NCBI GenBank assembly: GCA_019828545.1
Contig: JACVRA010000121.1
Coordinates: forward strand, 2,547-66,546
Source of the DNA: Paracamarosporium sp. OC-R06-R3
Taxonomy: Eukaryota; Ascomycota; Dothideomycetes; Pleosporales; Didymosphaeriaceae
Direction: 5' to 3'
Length of the DNA stretch: 64,000 bases
Part shown: piece by piece, positions 45,828 through 58,340 of the stretch
Position numbering within the stretch: position 1 is the first letter of the stretch
Layout: every line of letters starts with the position of its first letter
Made by a program: the position numbers and the translations under genes
Notes under the pieces: generated by a model
The model's database searches: none
What the model was told of the DNA's origin: nothing
What the model saw: only the letters and a program-made list of their open reading frames with translations

Positions 45828-46817
45828 TCAGTTCTTCGATAACCAGTCAAATGTCTCAACCGCAATCCTTTCTGGTTGGTCGATCATAACTAAATGACCG
45901 GCGTCTGGAACAACAACAAATTCTTTGAACGAATCCTTGAGCAACTGCGCCAGACTCTCCAACTTCTCCCGCGGTATCCAATGATCCTGTTCGCCCCACA
46001 TGATCTTCACAGGGCATTCGACTTGCTCGTAGAGATCATTGTCGAGCATTTCTGCAACATCGGTATCGTTCGCCTGCGCAATCTGCCTCATGAAACTGCT
46101 CTGTTTCGTACGAGCGACCAAGGGGTCGTTGTCTATCCAAGGTCCGGCAAGAATATCTTCCCACACACAGTTGAATTCTTTCGGTGCATGTGAAGCACTA
46201 CGGATCACCGCCCTCACAACTGCTTCGAAAATACTAGAAGGAAGCTGGAGAAATGTTCCAGCTTCAGAGCGAGCCAGTTTGTAGAAGCCGTCGCCCCAGG
46301 GGAGCACAGCATTCGTGTCGAGGAGCAATAGGCTGCGATATCTAAGACCGTGTATAAGGCTCGCTCGCAATGCAATGGCACCGGCAATGTCGTGTGCGAT
46401 CACGGCTGGTCTTTTCTGAGGGTCGTTCTGGTTGAGCTGGAGGTGTTGGAATATATCGGCAAGGACAGAAGCCTGTGTTCGGACTGATGTGTCTGAAATT
46501 ATAACATTAGCATACATTGATCATATGATTTAATTTCCAACTACATTACCTCCTGCGAATAAATCGCTTTCACTTTTATCATCATTGTCGCGGTAATCCT
46601 GCGACTGGCCATATCCACCTAGGTCATACAGCACTATACGATAGCCGCCTTTACCCGAAAGTGCTCTAGCAAGTGGCTTGAATACAGCAGAAGACCAGGG
46701 TGTTCCATGCACGAACAATACCGTCTGTTCGTTGTTGTTTTTCTCGCCAAAAACGCCATACTTGATGGTCCAGCCATTAGATGAAAGCGATTGAGAGAGC
46801 CGGAGGTCTTGTGCCAT
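45828..46817 (-). CDS. Alpha/beta hydrolase (epoxide hydrolase / haloalkane dehalogenase-like)
   Basis: Exons 46817-46550 and 46492-45828 give 310 aa, joined as DLFAG-DTSVRTQASVLADIFQ. The oxyanion motif is LFVHGTPWSS. The nucleophile elbow is VIAHDIAGAIAL, where an Asp in HDIAG sits at the nucleophile position, as in epoxide hydrolases and haloalkane dehalogenases rather than Ser esterases. The acid region is MWGEQDHWIP and the catalytic His is in PDAGHLVMIDQPE. No signal peptide, so cytosolic. It is convergent with the AflR-like factor, 88 bases apart. The substrate is unknown. Confidence 0.82.
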
Positions 46818-47653
46818 ATTCGATAAGATGATAGGTACTGCAGGATGTTTTTGAGGTGTTACTTACCTCTTTAAATACTGTAGTTGGTTGTACCAATTAT
46901 TCGATGACGCAGCTGGTTGGGATTGCGGTAGCGCGTTTGCTCTAGAAGTCGCAAATCAGAACCCTGCTTTCGTAAAATATCGAGAACATGAACATCCTAC
47001 ATAACGCTCACCACACGATCATGCTTGCGTTAGTATCGACGCCTGTCCTTGGCTGCATCTGTAGCACCTTCTAAGTCATGATTAACATTCTAACGACCCT
47101 CGCCATTTCCCTAAACTACCCCGTCCGGACTTCGAACTGTTATCTTCGGTATATCTCCAGAATAATACAAACGTTGGTATCACCAATGCAGGATGTAGTG
47201 TATCAAAAGTGACTGTCTTTCATTTGCCCTGTCTACTCAGTGGTCATCAACAACTCTGCGACGTCTAGATCATTGCAAACTTGGTAACGGTATCTCAATA
47301 GGCCCTCTGAAATGCCCTTGCATGTCCCCCAATACTCTTGTGCGACGCGGAAGCCTCCAAGCTGTGCCACAAGACGATATGAGTCGAATTTTGTCATTCC
47401 TCAGCCCCGCGATGCTAACCATAAACGGCAATTGACAATCGGAAGTTAGCCAAAGACAGCATTTACTCGTCCACAGCTGGTTCAGATGCTGAGTGCTATA
47501 TGAGTGATATCTTGGCCATTGTACTCATAAAAATGGCAGTGGTGATATAAAGTCACGACAGCTTCCCGTCACAAACATTCAGACAAGAAACTAGCTAAGA
47601 TTGCAACGCTAGAGTCAACAACAGCCTTGACGACAAGTACAACAACAACAATT
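46818..47653. other. intergenic, divergent starts
   Basis: 836 bases between the hydrolase and glycosyltransferase starts. No gene recognised. Confidence 0.45.
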
Positions 47654-48889
47654 ATGGACACCCACACATACGCTCTCCCAGAAGGGGTCTACGCTCTCCC
47701 ATCTTCCAGCCTGGACCTTCGTTCCGATGCTCTGATCGATCACGACATCCTCCATCCCCCACCTATTACAACCGAGAAAAACATCTGGTTCTTCTGGCAC
47801 ACAGGCTATTCTCATATGTACCCTTATACTCAGCGTAATATTCGCGCCTGGTATCGTCGATTCTCAAGATTAGGCTGGGCGATTCGGGTACTTGACCGAC
47901 AGCTAGACTCTCCACTTAATATCGCCAATTTCCTGGACGTCACGGATACTGACACGTTCCCCAAAGCATTTACTGACGGTACTATTGGCGGAGATTATGC
48001 TCCGCAGCATACATCGGATCTGGTGCGTTGGCCTCTGTTGTTGAAGTATGGTGGTGTGTACGCAGATGTCGGCTTGATGCAGATTGGAGATCTTGATTCG
48101 CTGTGGAACAAAACAATTGGCGATCCGGCCTCTCCGTGGGAGGTCCTATCATATAATGCCGGGGGAGTCAAGAGCCGTAGTCTCACAAACTATTTCCTCT
48201 GCTCGAAGAAGAACAATCCTCTGTTTGAACGTTGCCACAAGCTACTCCTCGCGCTCTGGGCCGCCGACGGTGGAAAGACGGGTACAGATGGTATGCATGC
48301 GAGCCCTCTGTTAGATGGCGTGCCGCATATGGGTGGAACTTTTGGAGTCCCCGCGATTGTGGAGGAAGATGGCACGAGGATCGAACCAGAAGATGTTAGC
48401 CGTATGCTGACGGATTATATTATACAAGGGCAAGCCATGACCATGGTAATGAGCCTCATCGATGAAGAGGACCGTTGGGATGGACCCAAGTACTGCGCCG
48501 AACACGTTTATGGGATCGAGTACATGGAGGGTTCCCAGCTTATCAACGAATTTACCGCTTGGGATGGAACTAAGGCGTTTAAATTGATGTCTCTCAAGAT
48601 ACCCAGAGATGGAGAAGAGGAAACGGTGGAGCAGACCGAGGCCAGAAAGATAGTTGAAGGGTGCTTGAGCAGGAGTTTTGGGTTCAAATTGGCTCATGGA
48701 CTTATTATTAAGGTTCTCGGACAGACTCTTGGGTCGCTTTGGAGGGCGAATAAAGGCTCGGACAACGTTCCTGGGACATATGCGCATTGGTTGAGGCATG
48801 GTACTATGTACTGGTGCACAAATGAGCTACCAAAAAGACAGGAATGGAAGATTGAAGAACCGATCAAAAGGGGACCGTTGCTACGATAG
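47654..48889 (+). CDS. Capsular-polysaccharide-synthesis-type glycosyltransferase
   Basis: A single exon encodes 411 aa from the ATG at 47654. ITTEKNIWFFWHTGYSHMYP and RNIRAWYRRFSRLGWAIRVL begin a GT32-like/Caps_synth fold. TSDLVRWPLLLKYGGVYADVG is the sugar-nucleotide region; the usual DxD of this family is here ADVG, so the second Asp is missing. There is no membrane anchor or signal peptide, unlike Golgi Och1-type GT32 enzymes. A role in an extracellular or secondary-metabolite glycan is possible but unproven. It ends 201 bases from the convergent metallophosphatase stop. Confidence 0.75.
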   Translation: MDTHTYALPEGVYALPSSSLDLRSDALIDHDILHPPPITTEKNIWFFWHTGYSHMYPYTQRNIRAWYRRFSRLGWAIRVLDRQLDSPLNIANFLDVTDTDTFPKAFTDGTIGGDYAPQHTSDLVRWPLLLKYGGVYADVGLMQIGDLDSLWNKTIGDPASPWEVLSYNAGGVKSRSLTNYFLCSKKNNPLFERCHKLLLALWAADGGKTGTDGMHASPLLDGVPHMGGTFGVPAIVEEDGTRIEPEDVSRMLTDYIIQGQAMTMVMSLIDEEDRWDGPKYCAEHVYGIEYMEGSQLINEFTAWDGTKAFKLMSLKIPRDGEEETVEQTEARKIVEGCLSRSFGFKLAHGLIIKVLGQTLGSLWRANKGSDNVPGTYAHWLRHGTMYWCTNELPKRQEWKIEEPIKRGPLLR

Positions 48890-49090
48890 AGTTTGTAACT
48901 TTTTATACAATCGCTCCCCTTTGGGTGCTAATTCTACTCATTTGTGCCGTACCTCTGCGCTCCAAAACATACACGCGACCATATCACTATTTTGTCAAAG
49001 GCTCGACGAATCAATGAACATTGAACAAATTCTCACATGCATCTATAATCCGATAATACAACAGACAAATCTAACACTCACTCAATACAA

Positions 49091-50997
49091 TCACGGACAT
49101 TCATCGCCTTCTATGTCCCAGTGTTCCTTCACCCAATCCGTCAAGATACTCGTAAAGCTCTTGCCATCGGCATACGAATGCGTATCACCCGAAGTGTAGT
49201 TCTCGCCCAGGTACTCTAATCCGAGCAGTATCCATTTTTGTATGAACTCATTGTACATGACGTCCACAACTTCGGGCATGTCCTCGTCAGTGGCATCAAA
49301 CCCAATGCTTGCTTGGACGCAGTTGGGTACTTGATAGAATGGAATGGTTGAATGAATTGTATCATCTCCGTCATCGCCAGCATCGTCGTGCGTCGTGTAG
49401 CCCGGAAACAGTTCATCTTCATCGCCTACTAGTAGCGGAGTTTGCTCATAGGTGACATAGCTGTTTACTTTCTGTGCTTGATTAGCAAAGTAGAACTCCG
49501 GTCTGTATCGCGCAGCAACATGTTCAGGTGGCTCGATATTAGTATTCTTCTCTCTCATGGCATCCAAGATCGGACCCTCGTTGTTCAGGAGCTTGAGCAG
49601 CCGGCTTGCGGCTCTGTATGGCACGTCTTTTATGTATCGTACCCCGCTCGTAAATGGAGAAACAAGGAACTTTGTATCTTTCGTGAAGGGTCCCTGGAAA
49701 ATGTCGAAGCGAACACCGCCTGTGTTTGTGATTACGATGGCTTTACTGTCCTTTTCAGACGGCTTGATAGACTGCGGAAGGACCTGCGTGTCTAGCCATG
49801 TAAAAATGCTTTCCTTGTGGGGATATGGACGACGCGAAACCCACAGGTCTTGCGGTGCGCAGCCGTATCGTTCGTTTAGACCAAGTGACTTCCGTGCGTC
49901 ACCGATAGCCGATGAAATGTTTAAGCCATGTTCAGTTAGGAACGTGGTACCATTTTTCTTGGTGTGATGGTGCATGGAGAACAAATTATTGTCTATGTAT
50001 CTTCGAGAGAATGACAACGTTGCTCTCCGTTGTCGTGTTGGTTGTTTGTCGGATCCGCCAGTGCTGAGACCATTGATGGACATAAAACCTATTGTCTCCA
50101 TGTATCGTCCGCTCTCCAAGGCAACTGAAGCCGAATCAAATATCTTGTAGTCACGAATGTGGGAGTGACCTCCGAAGAACTGAATCGGAGTGTCCCATTG
50201 CGCGGATCGGATTGTTTTGTAGAGCAGAGCGTATTCTGTGGAGCGTATGTCGACATGGCCATACACAATGACCAGGTCGATGTCTTTGTCTTTCAACGCA
50301 TCTGTGAACCAAGCTTGCTTCACCGTCTCTTCGACTGGAATCACGAAAGTGTTGTTGTCGTTTCCAGTGAAATCGAAGATGAACCCAAAAGCCAGGATCC
50401 TGATGCCCTGGTTCTTTGTCTTGAACTTCTTGTATCGCGGTGCAAGCGGTTGACGCTGCCCGTTGTTGGGATTGATGATGTCTAAATTGGAGGCTAGGTA
50501 GTTACCTTTGAAGTCAGGCACGGTGTGAAAGAACTCGCCATCGGCGGACTCTGCTTTGTAAAGCTCGTGGTTGCCTGAGCAGATAAGATCGATGCCTTGC
50601 TCTTTCGCGATCTCGTACGTAAACTTGCCGCGAGGCTTGGAAGAGTCGTAGATGGCGTTCCCCTCTATGCGGTCGCCTGTGTCGATAAGAAGCAAATCGG
50701 AGCCCTCGGCGTCTGCGCGGTCACGCAAGTGCTTAGCAAACGATACATAGTCACCCCAATCAGCGGAAAAGGAAGGTCTGTGGCCAGTGAGATGTTTGAA
50801 GCTGTGCGAGAGGGAGAGATTCTATATTACTCTTGCAGGTGCCCGCCCCACCAGCCATGAATGTCGGTCGTGTGCAAGAAGTTCAGTTGGGCCCATGGCA
50901 GCTCGCGTAGCGGTGCAGCCTTCGGCGACGGCGCCGAGGGTTGGGCGGCGATGCTACCATGGACGAGAACAAAGAATACCAGCAGCCTGCGGACCAT
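49091..50997 (-). CDS. Secreted 5'-nucleotidase-like metallophosphatase
   Basis: Exons 50997-50831 and 50777-49091 give 617 aa, joined as [21 protein letters not shown]. The signal peptide is [20 protein letters not shown]. The calcineurin-like core has [14 protein letters not shown] (metal-binding D and H), [33 protein letters not shown] and [10 protein letters not shown], the full D/H/N/H/GHxH set. A C-terminal 5'-nucleotidase-like domain has [20 protein letters not shown], and a putative acidic tail follows. It resembles yeast YHR202W-type proteins in secretory or vacuolar compartments. It probably hydrolyses extracellular phosphate esters. It is divergent from RCC1 across 250 bases. Confidence 0.85.
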
Positions 50998-51247
50998 GTC
51001 GAAAGCACTAGGGCCTTGAGGAGTGAACGAATCTCGCGACGGTCTGGTGACTGGCGTCTGGTGAGCACCTGTGAGGAAGCTGGCTGACTAAGCGGGAAGA
51101 GCGGCTGGGCGGCGTGAACCCCGGCCTAGCGTACAAATGAGTCGCGTTCCTGAGCTTTTTTCGGAGACCACAACACGCGCAACCAACCTCCCCATCAACT
51201 CTTTTCTTCTTCACCGCCGTCGCACACGACCTTTCACGACGCACACA
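50998..51247. promoter_or_regulatory. compact divergent promoter, metallophosphatase / RCC1
   Basis: 250 bases between divergent start codons; no further motif assigned. Confidence 0.5.
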
Positions 51248-53020
51248 ATGCCTCCTCGCGCCAAGTCCCGCGCGGCCACAGCGCAGCCCGCCGAGACAGA
51301 GGCCACGCCGACCGTCAATGGCACCAGTACGTCACCCTGCTATCTACGCCCGCAACAGTTGCTGATCCGTGACCATCTAGGGACCACCCGCACGCAGAAG
51401 AGCGCACCCCGTGAGTATGACGCGTCGCCACCTCCACCACCTCCTGCTAAACAACCTCAAGCTGCCAAGGGCCGCCCGAGGAGGGAAGTTACGCCTGCGG
51501 TTGCGCCCAAAGCCGCGCCCAAGCGCAAGAAGGACGATGACAGCCAAGCCGCGTCGGACATCGATGGCGACGTCGATCTAGAGCCCACGGCGAAGAAGGC
51601 AAAGACGCTTGTAGGGAAACCCACAAAGGCTCCGATTTCGAGACGCGACTTGCCCAAGGGACCGCGCCGTCCCAAAGGCAAGAAGATCGAAATCAACCCG
51701 CTCCGTTACACCGAGCCACTGAAGGTTTTTGTCTTCGGCGAAGGAGGTCAAGGCGAGCTGGGCCTCGGTGCAACGAAGAAGGCCATCGACGTCAAGCGTC
51801 CACGATGGAATGAAGCCCTGAGCAACCAGGATGTTGTCAAGATCGCTACTGGCGGCATGCACGTCGTTGCCCTGACCAAGGACAACAAGATCCTAACCTG
51901 GGGCGTAAACGACAATGGCGCTCTGGGCCGCGAGACTTCTGGTGGTGAGCAATTGAAAGACATGAAAGAAGGGGATGACGAAGACTCCGACTCCGACGAT
52001 GATGAGACGGGCGGTCTAAATCCGCTCGAGGCCACTCCGACTGCTGTCTCCTCAGATCATTTCCCCGAGGATACTGTGTTCGTGGACGTCGCTGCCGGAG
52101 ACAGCTGTTCGTTTGTACTAACCACTGAGGGCGCTGTGTATGGCTGGGGTACTTTCCGGAAGAACGAGGGAATCCTTGGGTTTGCAAGAAACAATGAAAC
52201 CGCCAACACACCGGTGTACATTGACACCATTACCAAAGTAACCCACCTAGTCTGCGGCACAAACCACGTACTGGCGCTTAACAAAGACCGACACGTTTAT
52301 GCATGGGGTAATGGGCAACAAAACCAGCTTGGGCGTCGTGTGACCGAACGAAATCTAAATGAAGCTTTAACCCCAAGTCGCCTCGGTTTCCATGATACTG
52401 GTTTCAAACGACCAAGCCAGCGGATTGCGAAGATCGCCTGCGGTGACTACCATGGTCTTGCGATTGCTGAGGATGGCCACGTCTGGTCGTGGGGTGCCAA
52501 CAACTATTGCGAAACCGGCCATGGGCACAACGCTGGTGAGGACAACGCTAGCATCCTCACACCTCGTATCATTTCCAGCTTAGAAGGGAAGGGAGTGACG
52601 GCTGTTGAGGGTGGGTCTCACCATAACATCGCAATCACTCAAAGCGGAGAGGTGCTTGTCTGGGGTCGCTGTGACGGGTCACAAACCGGCATCTCTCCCA
52701 GTCAGCTCGAAGCAATCGATGATGCAGAAAGGATTCTTAAAGCAGAAAATGGGAAGCCAAAGATTCTTATTGAGCCTACCCAAGTCCCTGGCCTGAGCAA
52801 CATTGTAACAGGCACATGTGGTCCCGAACACACCATCGTCATCAACAAAGACGGCAAGGCGTATTCCTGGGGCTTTTCCGCAAATTACCAGACTGGACAG
52901 GGCACAGACGACGACATAGAGGCCCCAACTCTTATCGACAATACTGCTGTAAGGGACGTTAAGCTCATTTGGGCTGGAGCGGGTGGCCAGTACTCTGCTC
53001 TTGCCAGCAAAAGAGACTAG
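51248..53020 (+). CDS. RCC1: Ran guanine nucleotide exchange factor RCC1/Pim1
   Basis: Exons 51248-51326 and 51381-53020 give 572 aa. A second intron at 51411-51461 (GTGAGTATG donor, GCTAAA branch, CAAG acceptor) is likely and would give 555 aa. The N-terminal tail is basic (KRKKDDDSQ, TAKKAKTLVGKP), as expected for chromatin binding. Seven RCC1 blades follow, with KVFVFGEGGQGELGLG, KILTWGVNDNGALGRE, AVYGWGTFRKNEG, HVYAWGNGQQNQLGRR, HVWSWGANNYCETGHG, EVLVWGRCDGSQTG and KAYSWGFSANYQTGQG. An acidic insert lies in blade 2 (GDDEDSDSDDDETGG). It generates nuclear Ran-GTP. Both small introns are multiples of three without stops, so retention keeps the frame. Confidence 0.9.
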   Translation: MPPRAKSRAATAQPAETEATPTVNGTSTSPCYLRPQQLLIRDHLGTTRTQKSAPREYDASPPPPPPAKQPQAAKGRPRREVTPAVAPKAAPKRKKDDDSQAASDIDGDVDLEPTAKKAKTLVGKPTKAPISRRDLPKGPRRPKGKKIEINPLRYTEPLKVFVFGEGGQGELGLGATKKAIDVKRPRWNEALSNQDVVKIATGGMHVVALTKDNKILTWGVNDNGALGRETSGGEQLKDMKEGDDEDSDSDDDETGGLNPLEATPTAVSSDHFPEDTVFVDVAAGDSCSFVLTTEGAVYGWGTFRKNEGILGFARNNETANTPVYIDTITKVTHLVCGTNHVLALNKDRHVYAWGNGQQNQLGRRVTERNLNEALTPSRLGFHDTGFKRPSQRIAKIACGDYHGLAIAEDGHVWSWGANNYCETGHGHNAGEDNASILTPRIISSLEGKGVTAVEGGSHHNIAITQSGEVLVWGRCDGSQTGISPSQLEAIDDAERILKAENGKPKILIEPTQVPGLSNIVTGTCGPEHTIVINKDGKAYSWGFSANYQTGQGTDDDIEAPTLIDNTAVRDVKLIWAGAGGQYSALASKRD

Positions 53021-53544
53021 CTTTCCAACGGCCTTTTTGTGTTATCCTTTCCCTAAGTTCACGTAGTATATGTGTTTGTTTCAAAGGCATGGATTGGCGT
53101 TCTTGGTTTCAGTCAACTCGGTGGTCTGCATAGCGTGTTCCTTTCGATGGAGCTCATTCTTCTTTTCGGGATGGACGATGAAGATTTTGTAGGGATATAG
53201 TAGAGCGTGTGTACGAATGCGCACAATGGTGACATGAATGGGTTGGCTTAGAGTTAGCGTGCTTTGGTATGCGACGGCCTAAGAGCCGTATTTGTAATGA
53301 TAAATTGCAATTGCTTCGTCTCTTGTCACCCATCTCCTACTTGACGCCAGAATGTGACGTGTTTGTCTCTCAAGCTCGGTCGTAATCATAGTTCAGCCAC
53401 AACAATCCACTGTTTAGGGCAGGGCAATATTGGCATGGTGCGTTTACTTACCCAATGTAGGTCACATGATCTGAAACAGGCAACAGTGTCACAAAGATCC
53501 TCTTGAAATCCAAAATCACCCCTTGGACGATTCCAACAACAAGT
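53021..53544. other. intergenic
   Basis: No gene recognised; RCC1 3' flank and F-box gene promoter. Confidence 0.45.
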
Positions 53545-54867
53545 ATGCCATCCGCTTTTCCTCTTGAAAGACTCGCGCCAGAGCTCCAAATGTCTAGAGA
53601 TAGCCCAATCCACACTTCACGCATAGACTGACAACGCAGTAGGCTTGTCATCTGTAAGTGCGATCTCACCTCCATTCGCCATCTCGTCAACTTGAGCTCA
53701 AGTATCAGAGGCTTCTTCCTAAAATACCCGCAAACATACCTATGGGACATTGTGCGAGAGCTACCTGATCTGGTCGGGAACCTCCTTTGCCTCTCATGGA
53801 TTACGGACACCATCCCACGGGATTATCTCGACTCGTTTTACATTGTAGAATGGCTTGGAAAGATCAAGGATGTCGGGGATTTATTGATGCTTAATCGGTG
53901 GATCTTCGTCCGAACCGATTTCCTAGAAGTACTCCATGAGTTAGCAGACGTTATGGAAGAAATAAACGAGGTAGTAATGCTCTATACGCAGAGTGTTCTG
54001 GCAATTCTGGATACTGTGTCTGATGCAGGCGCATTTCATTCCACTATAGAACTCTCATCAGCCGAGTATGAACGCATCGCGAGTGCTTTCCTGCTCTTGA
54101 AGATATATACCTTTTACAAGGGACTGGGCGGTGAAGAAACATCATTCATGGATACATTGCGACCTTGGCAGATCGAACATATGGTCACAGTCAGCACGTT
54201 CTTGGAGGGGATTCTCCGCACGAATGGATCCGCCTTATATTACCTTATCGACGGAAAGTTCAGGTCTCGAGAGTATGCCTGTAACGCATCATTGTATGTT
54301 TGGAAACATCTTGGGGCTAATCGAAATCCCCGACCGCTTCCTTCATTGTATCTTACTCTGTCTGCAAACGACCGGGGTGGCCTAGCGCCCCTATATCGCG
54401 GCTACGATACATTTGCTCAGTGTTTTCCCTCGACGACGCTTACAAATGACGATGGAACATCTGGTATCCCCATTTTTAATGACATCAACAGCATGGCCAT
54501 ATCTGCGAAACCTCTGGTCAATTATGGATGGGTGCTTCTTGAAGTGCTCGATGCCGACGTTGGAATTTCCACTTGGCATTACCAGCAAATTTTCATACAA
54601 CTTGGTTTGTTCTTTTGGGACAACGATCGCTTTCTTCACATACGATTAACTTCGGCTTCTGATTTCCAAATGCTAGTGGAGAGACTTGAAGAGGCGATTT
54701 ACCGAGCACATGTCCACGCGTACGACAATGTGTACCATGATCTCACTGACCCTCTCCACTACAATCCCGCGATAGTTCATGGATACCGAATAAAGTCAGA
54801 AGATGTTCTTGAGTGGACACGGAGCGCGGTTCAATGCACATTTGGAGAGTGGATGATGCGGTGGTAG
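53545..54867 (+). CDS. F-box domain protein
   Basis: Exons 53545-53591 and 53640-54867 give 424 aa. The join AT|GTCTAG...CTGACAACGCAG|T reconstructs an F-box: PLERLAPELQ-IRLV followed by CDLTSIRHLVNLSSSIRGFF (residues 6-45). Without this exon the frame has no ATG before residue 66 of the open frame. The remainder is helical and hydrophobic, with WIFVRTDFLEVLHELADVME and RPWQIEHMVTVSTFLEGILR, and ends VLEWTRSAVQCTFGEWMMRW. This matches the layout of large expanded F-box families in Pezizomycotina. It presumably acts as an SCF substrate receptor; the target is unknown. The donor is non-consensus. Confidence 0.65.
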
Positions 54868-55657
54868 GTTCTAGACACGAAGCGCGGTAAGTTTATATAA
54901 GCAAGGATTCCGGTGCTGTGATTCATTATAATTTCAAGAGACGAGCCGGTATAACAAGTTGAATAACGCATAATTACGGAGAACTAGGATGAATCCAATC
55001 GTTTGTCTCGTGGTCGAGCCACGCTAATGATCGTCAAATTCCAGCGCCTCGGCATGCCCAATGGTAATAATCGGCCGATGAAAACATATAGCCTACTCGA
55101 ATCGATCAACTAAACTCGATCAAGAATACGTGCCTCATGTTTACTGAATGGTACGACTCGAGACTCGAAGAGTGTTCTTGGTGTGGGAATGGTAAGTCCT
55201 TGCTTTGTATGCCTGGGGGTTTTTTTTTTAACAACATGATGTGTGCTGTGGTATCTTAGCAACCAGACGGTACCTGAAAGCTGTGGTTGGGAGCCGCAGT
55301 TCTAATTTTGCAAGCTTGATCGAGAAAGGCGTACATGTGCGGTTGTTGTGAAATTCTAGGGAGTGCTATGGGCCAACCGCTAAATACGATGGTTGTCAGC
55401 TTGCGGAGAGGCCGAAGGTCATGATCACTTTATGACTTCGTCTCCTATATGTCTATGAGTAAATACCATGTTTCGAAATTCCTTGTAGCAAGTCAGCACC
55501 GCCGAAGGAACCCTCTGAGCCAGCCTGCGTTGTAATTCTGAACACGATCCTTGTAGCAAAGACTCTAAGCCTCCTCTACCCCAATGCTGCCCGAACGTTC
55601 CAATTAAGAGTCAATCACACCCACAGTTTCCAGTCATGTGACAGAAATGTTCCAGTA
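54868..55657. other. gene-free interval
   Basis: A T10 run near 55220 and no recognisable coding. Confidence 0.45.
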
Positions 55658-56177
55658 TCATTGATCTAGTTGAACGCCATCGTGAGTAAACCAAAACTCA
55701 AATGTCCCTGTGGTCCGGCCTGCCCAATGTCCGTAGTCTCTACGGACCGTCTCCGATCCAGCAAACCAAGAATGCCATGTGCTTTCAAAACCGTTACCAC
55801 CATGCACGAAACCGCCCGGAAGTACCGGATGCGGAAAGTCGAACGGCCTAGTCACTCCTAGGCACGCCACGCGTGGCGTGCGGCTATGGTTCGCGGGGTA
55901 CCCCGCATGTTGGTGTTTGCGCGATGTATCTATGACGCTAGATGGTCGGATAGCTGTCGACAGCTTCCCTTTGCAATAACGGCTGGCGTATTCCCGGACA
56001 GCTTCCGCACACGCATATGTGGCTAAAGGGGTCCGGGCAAATGGGCCTGGAGGGAAGACGGAGAAGATCGCCGTGTCTTTGGAGTTTCTAGTGAGAGACA
56101 CAGGGACTGATTGGGATGAACAGACGCTAGTACACGGGGATTTGTGATGGGCTAGCCTGGAGGGCGCGTATAGCCAT
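55658..56177 (-). CDS. hypothetical protein divergent from the monooxygenase
   Basis: The proposed exons 56177-56134 and 56087-55658 give 157 aa. The main frame has no ATG of its own, so a short first exon (MAIRALQASPSQIPV) is inferred; the intron lacks a clear branch site. The protein has FSVFPPGPFARTPLATYACA, YPANHSRTPRVACLGVTRPF, FPHPVLPGGFVHGGNGFEST and ends GTFEFWFTHDGVQLDQ. It is rich in aromatic, Pro and His residues with no obvious membrane segment. I do not recognise the family. It shares a 134-base promoter with the Baeyer-Villiger gene, suggesting joint function. Confidence 0.45.
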
Positions 56178-56263
56178 GGTGGTGTCTAGAAGAGGGGCGT
56201 GTGGGTTCGGTATATATAGCCAGGTCGCAATTTCTCGTAGGGTTGTGGTTCCCGTCCTATTGA

Positions 56264-58077
<1,814 letters not shown>

Positions 58078-58340
58078 CGGGTCACTTCAGTTTGATCATC
58101 ATAGCTAAGCACATCGTATGTATTAAGTCTGTCGAAATGCCAACCTTGGACCGAGTGTGGTGTTGGGTAGAACGCAGTCGAGTGTGTGTGGCTTGATGTG
58201 GTCTAGTGTGGTCTGCGCGCGTCATGACGTTAGGCGTTGAGTGGACCGCGGCTTGCCCATGAAGGTGACGCGAAGCCGCCGCCCACGACCAAAACGCCCA
58301 TGGACATTTTCCGTGTCTGTTATATACCCTCGCCAGTACC

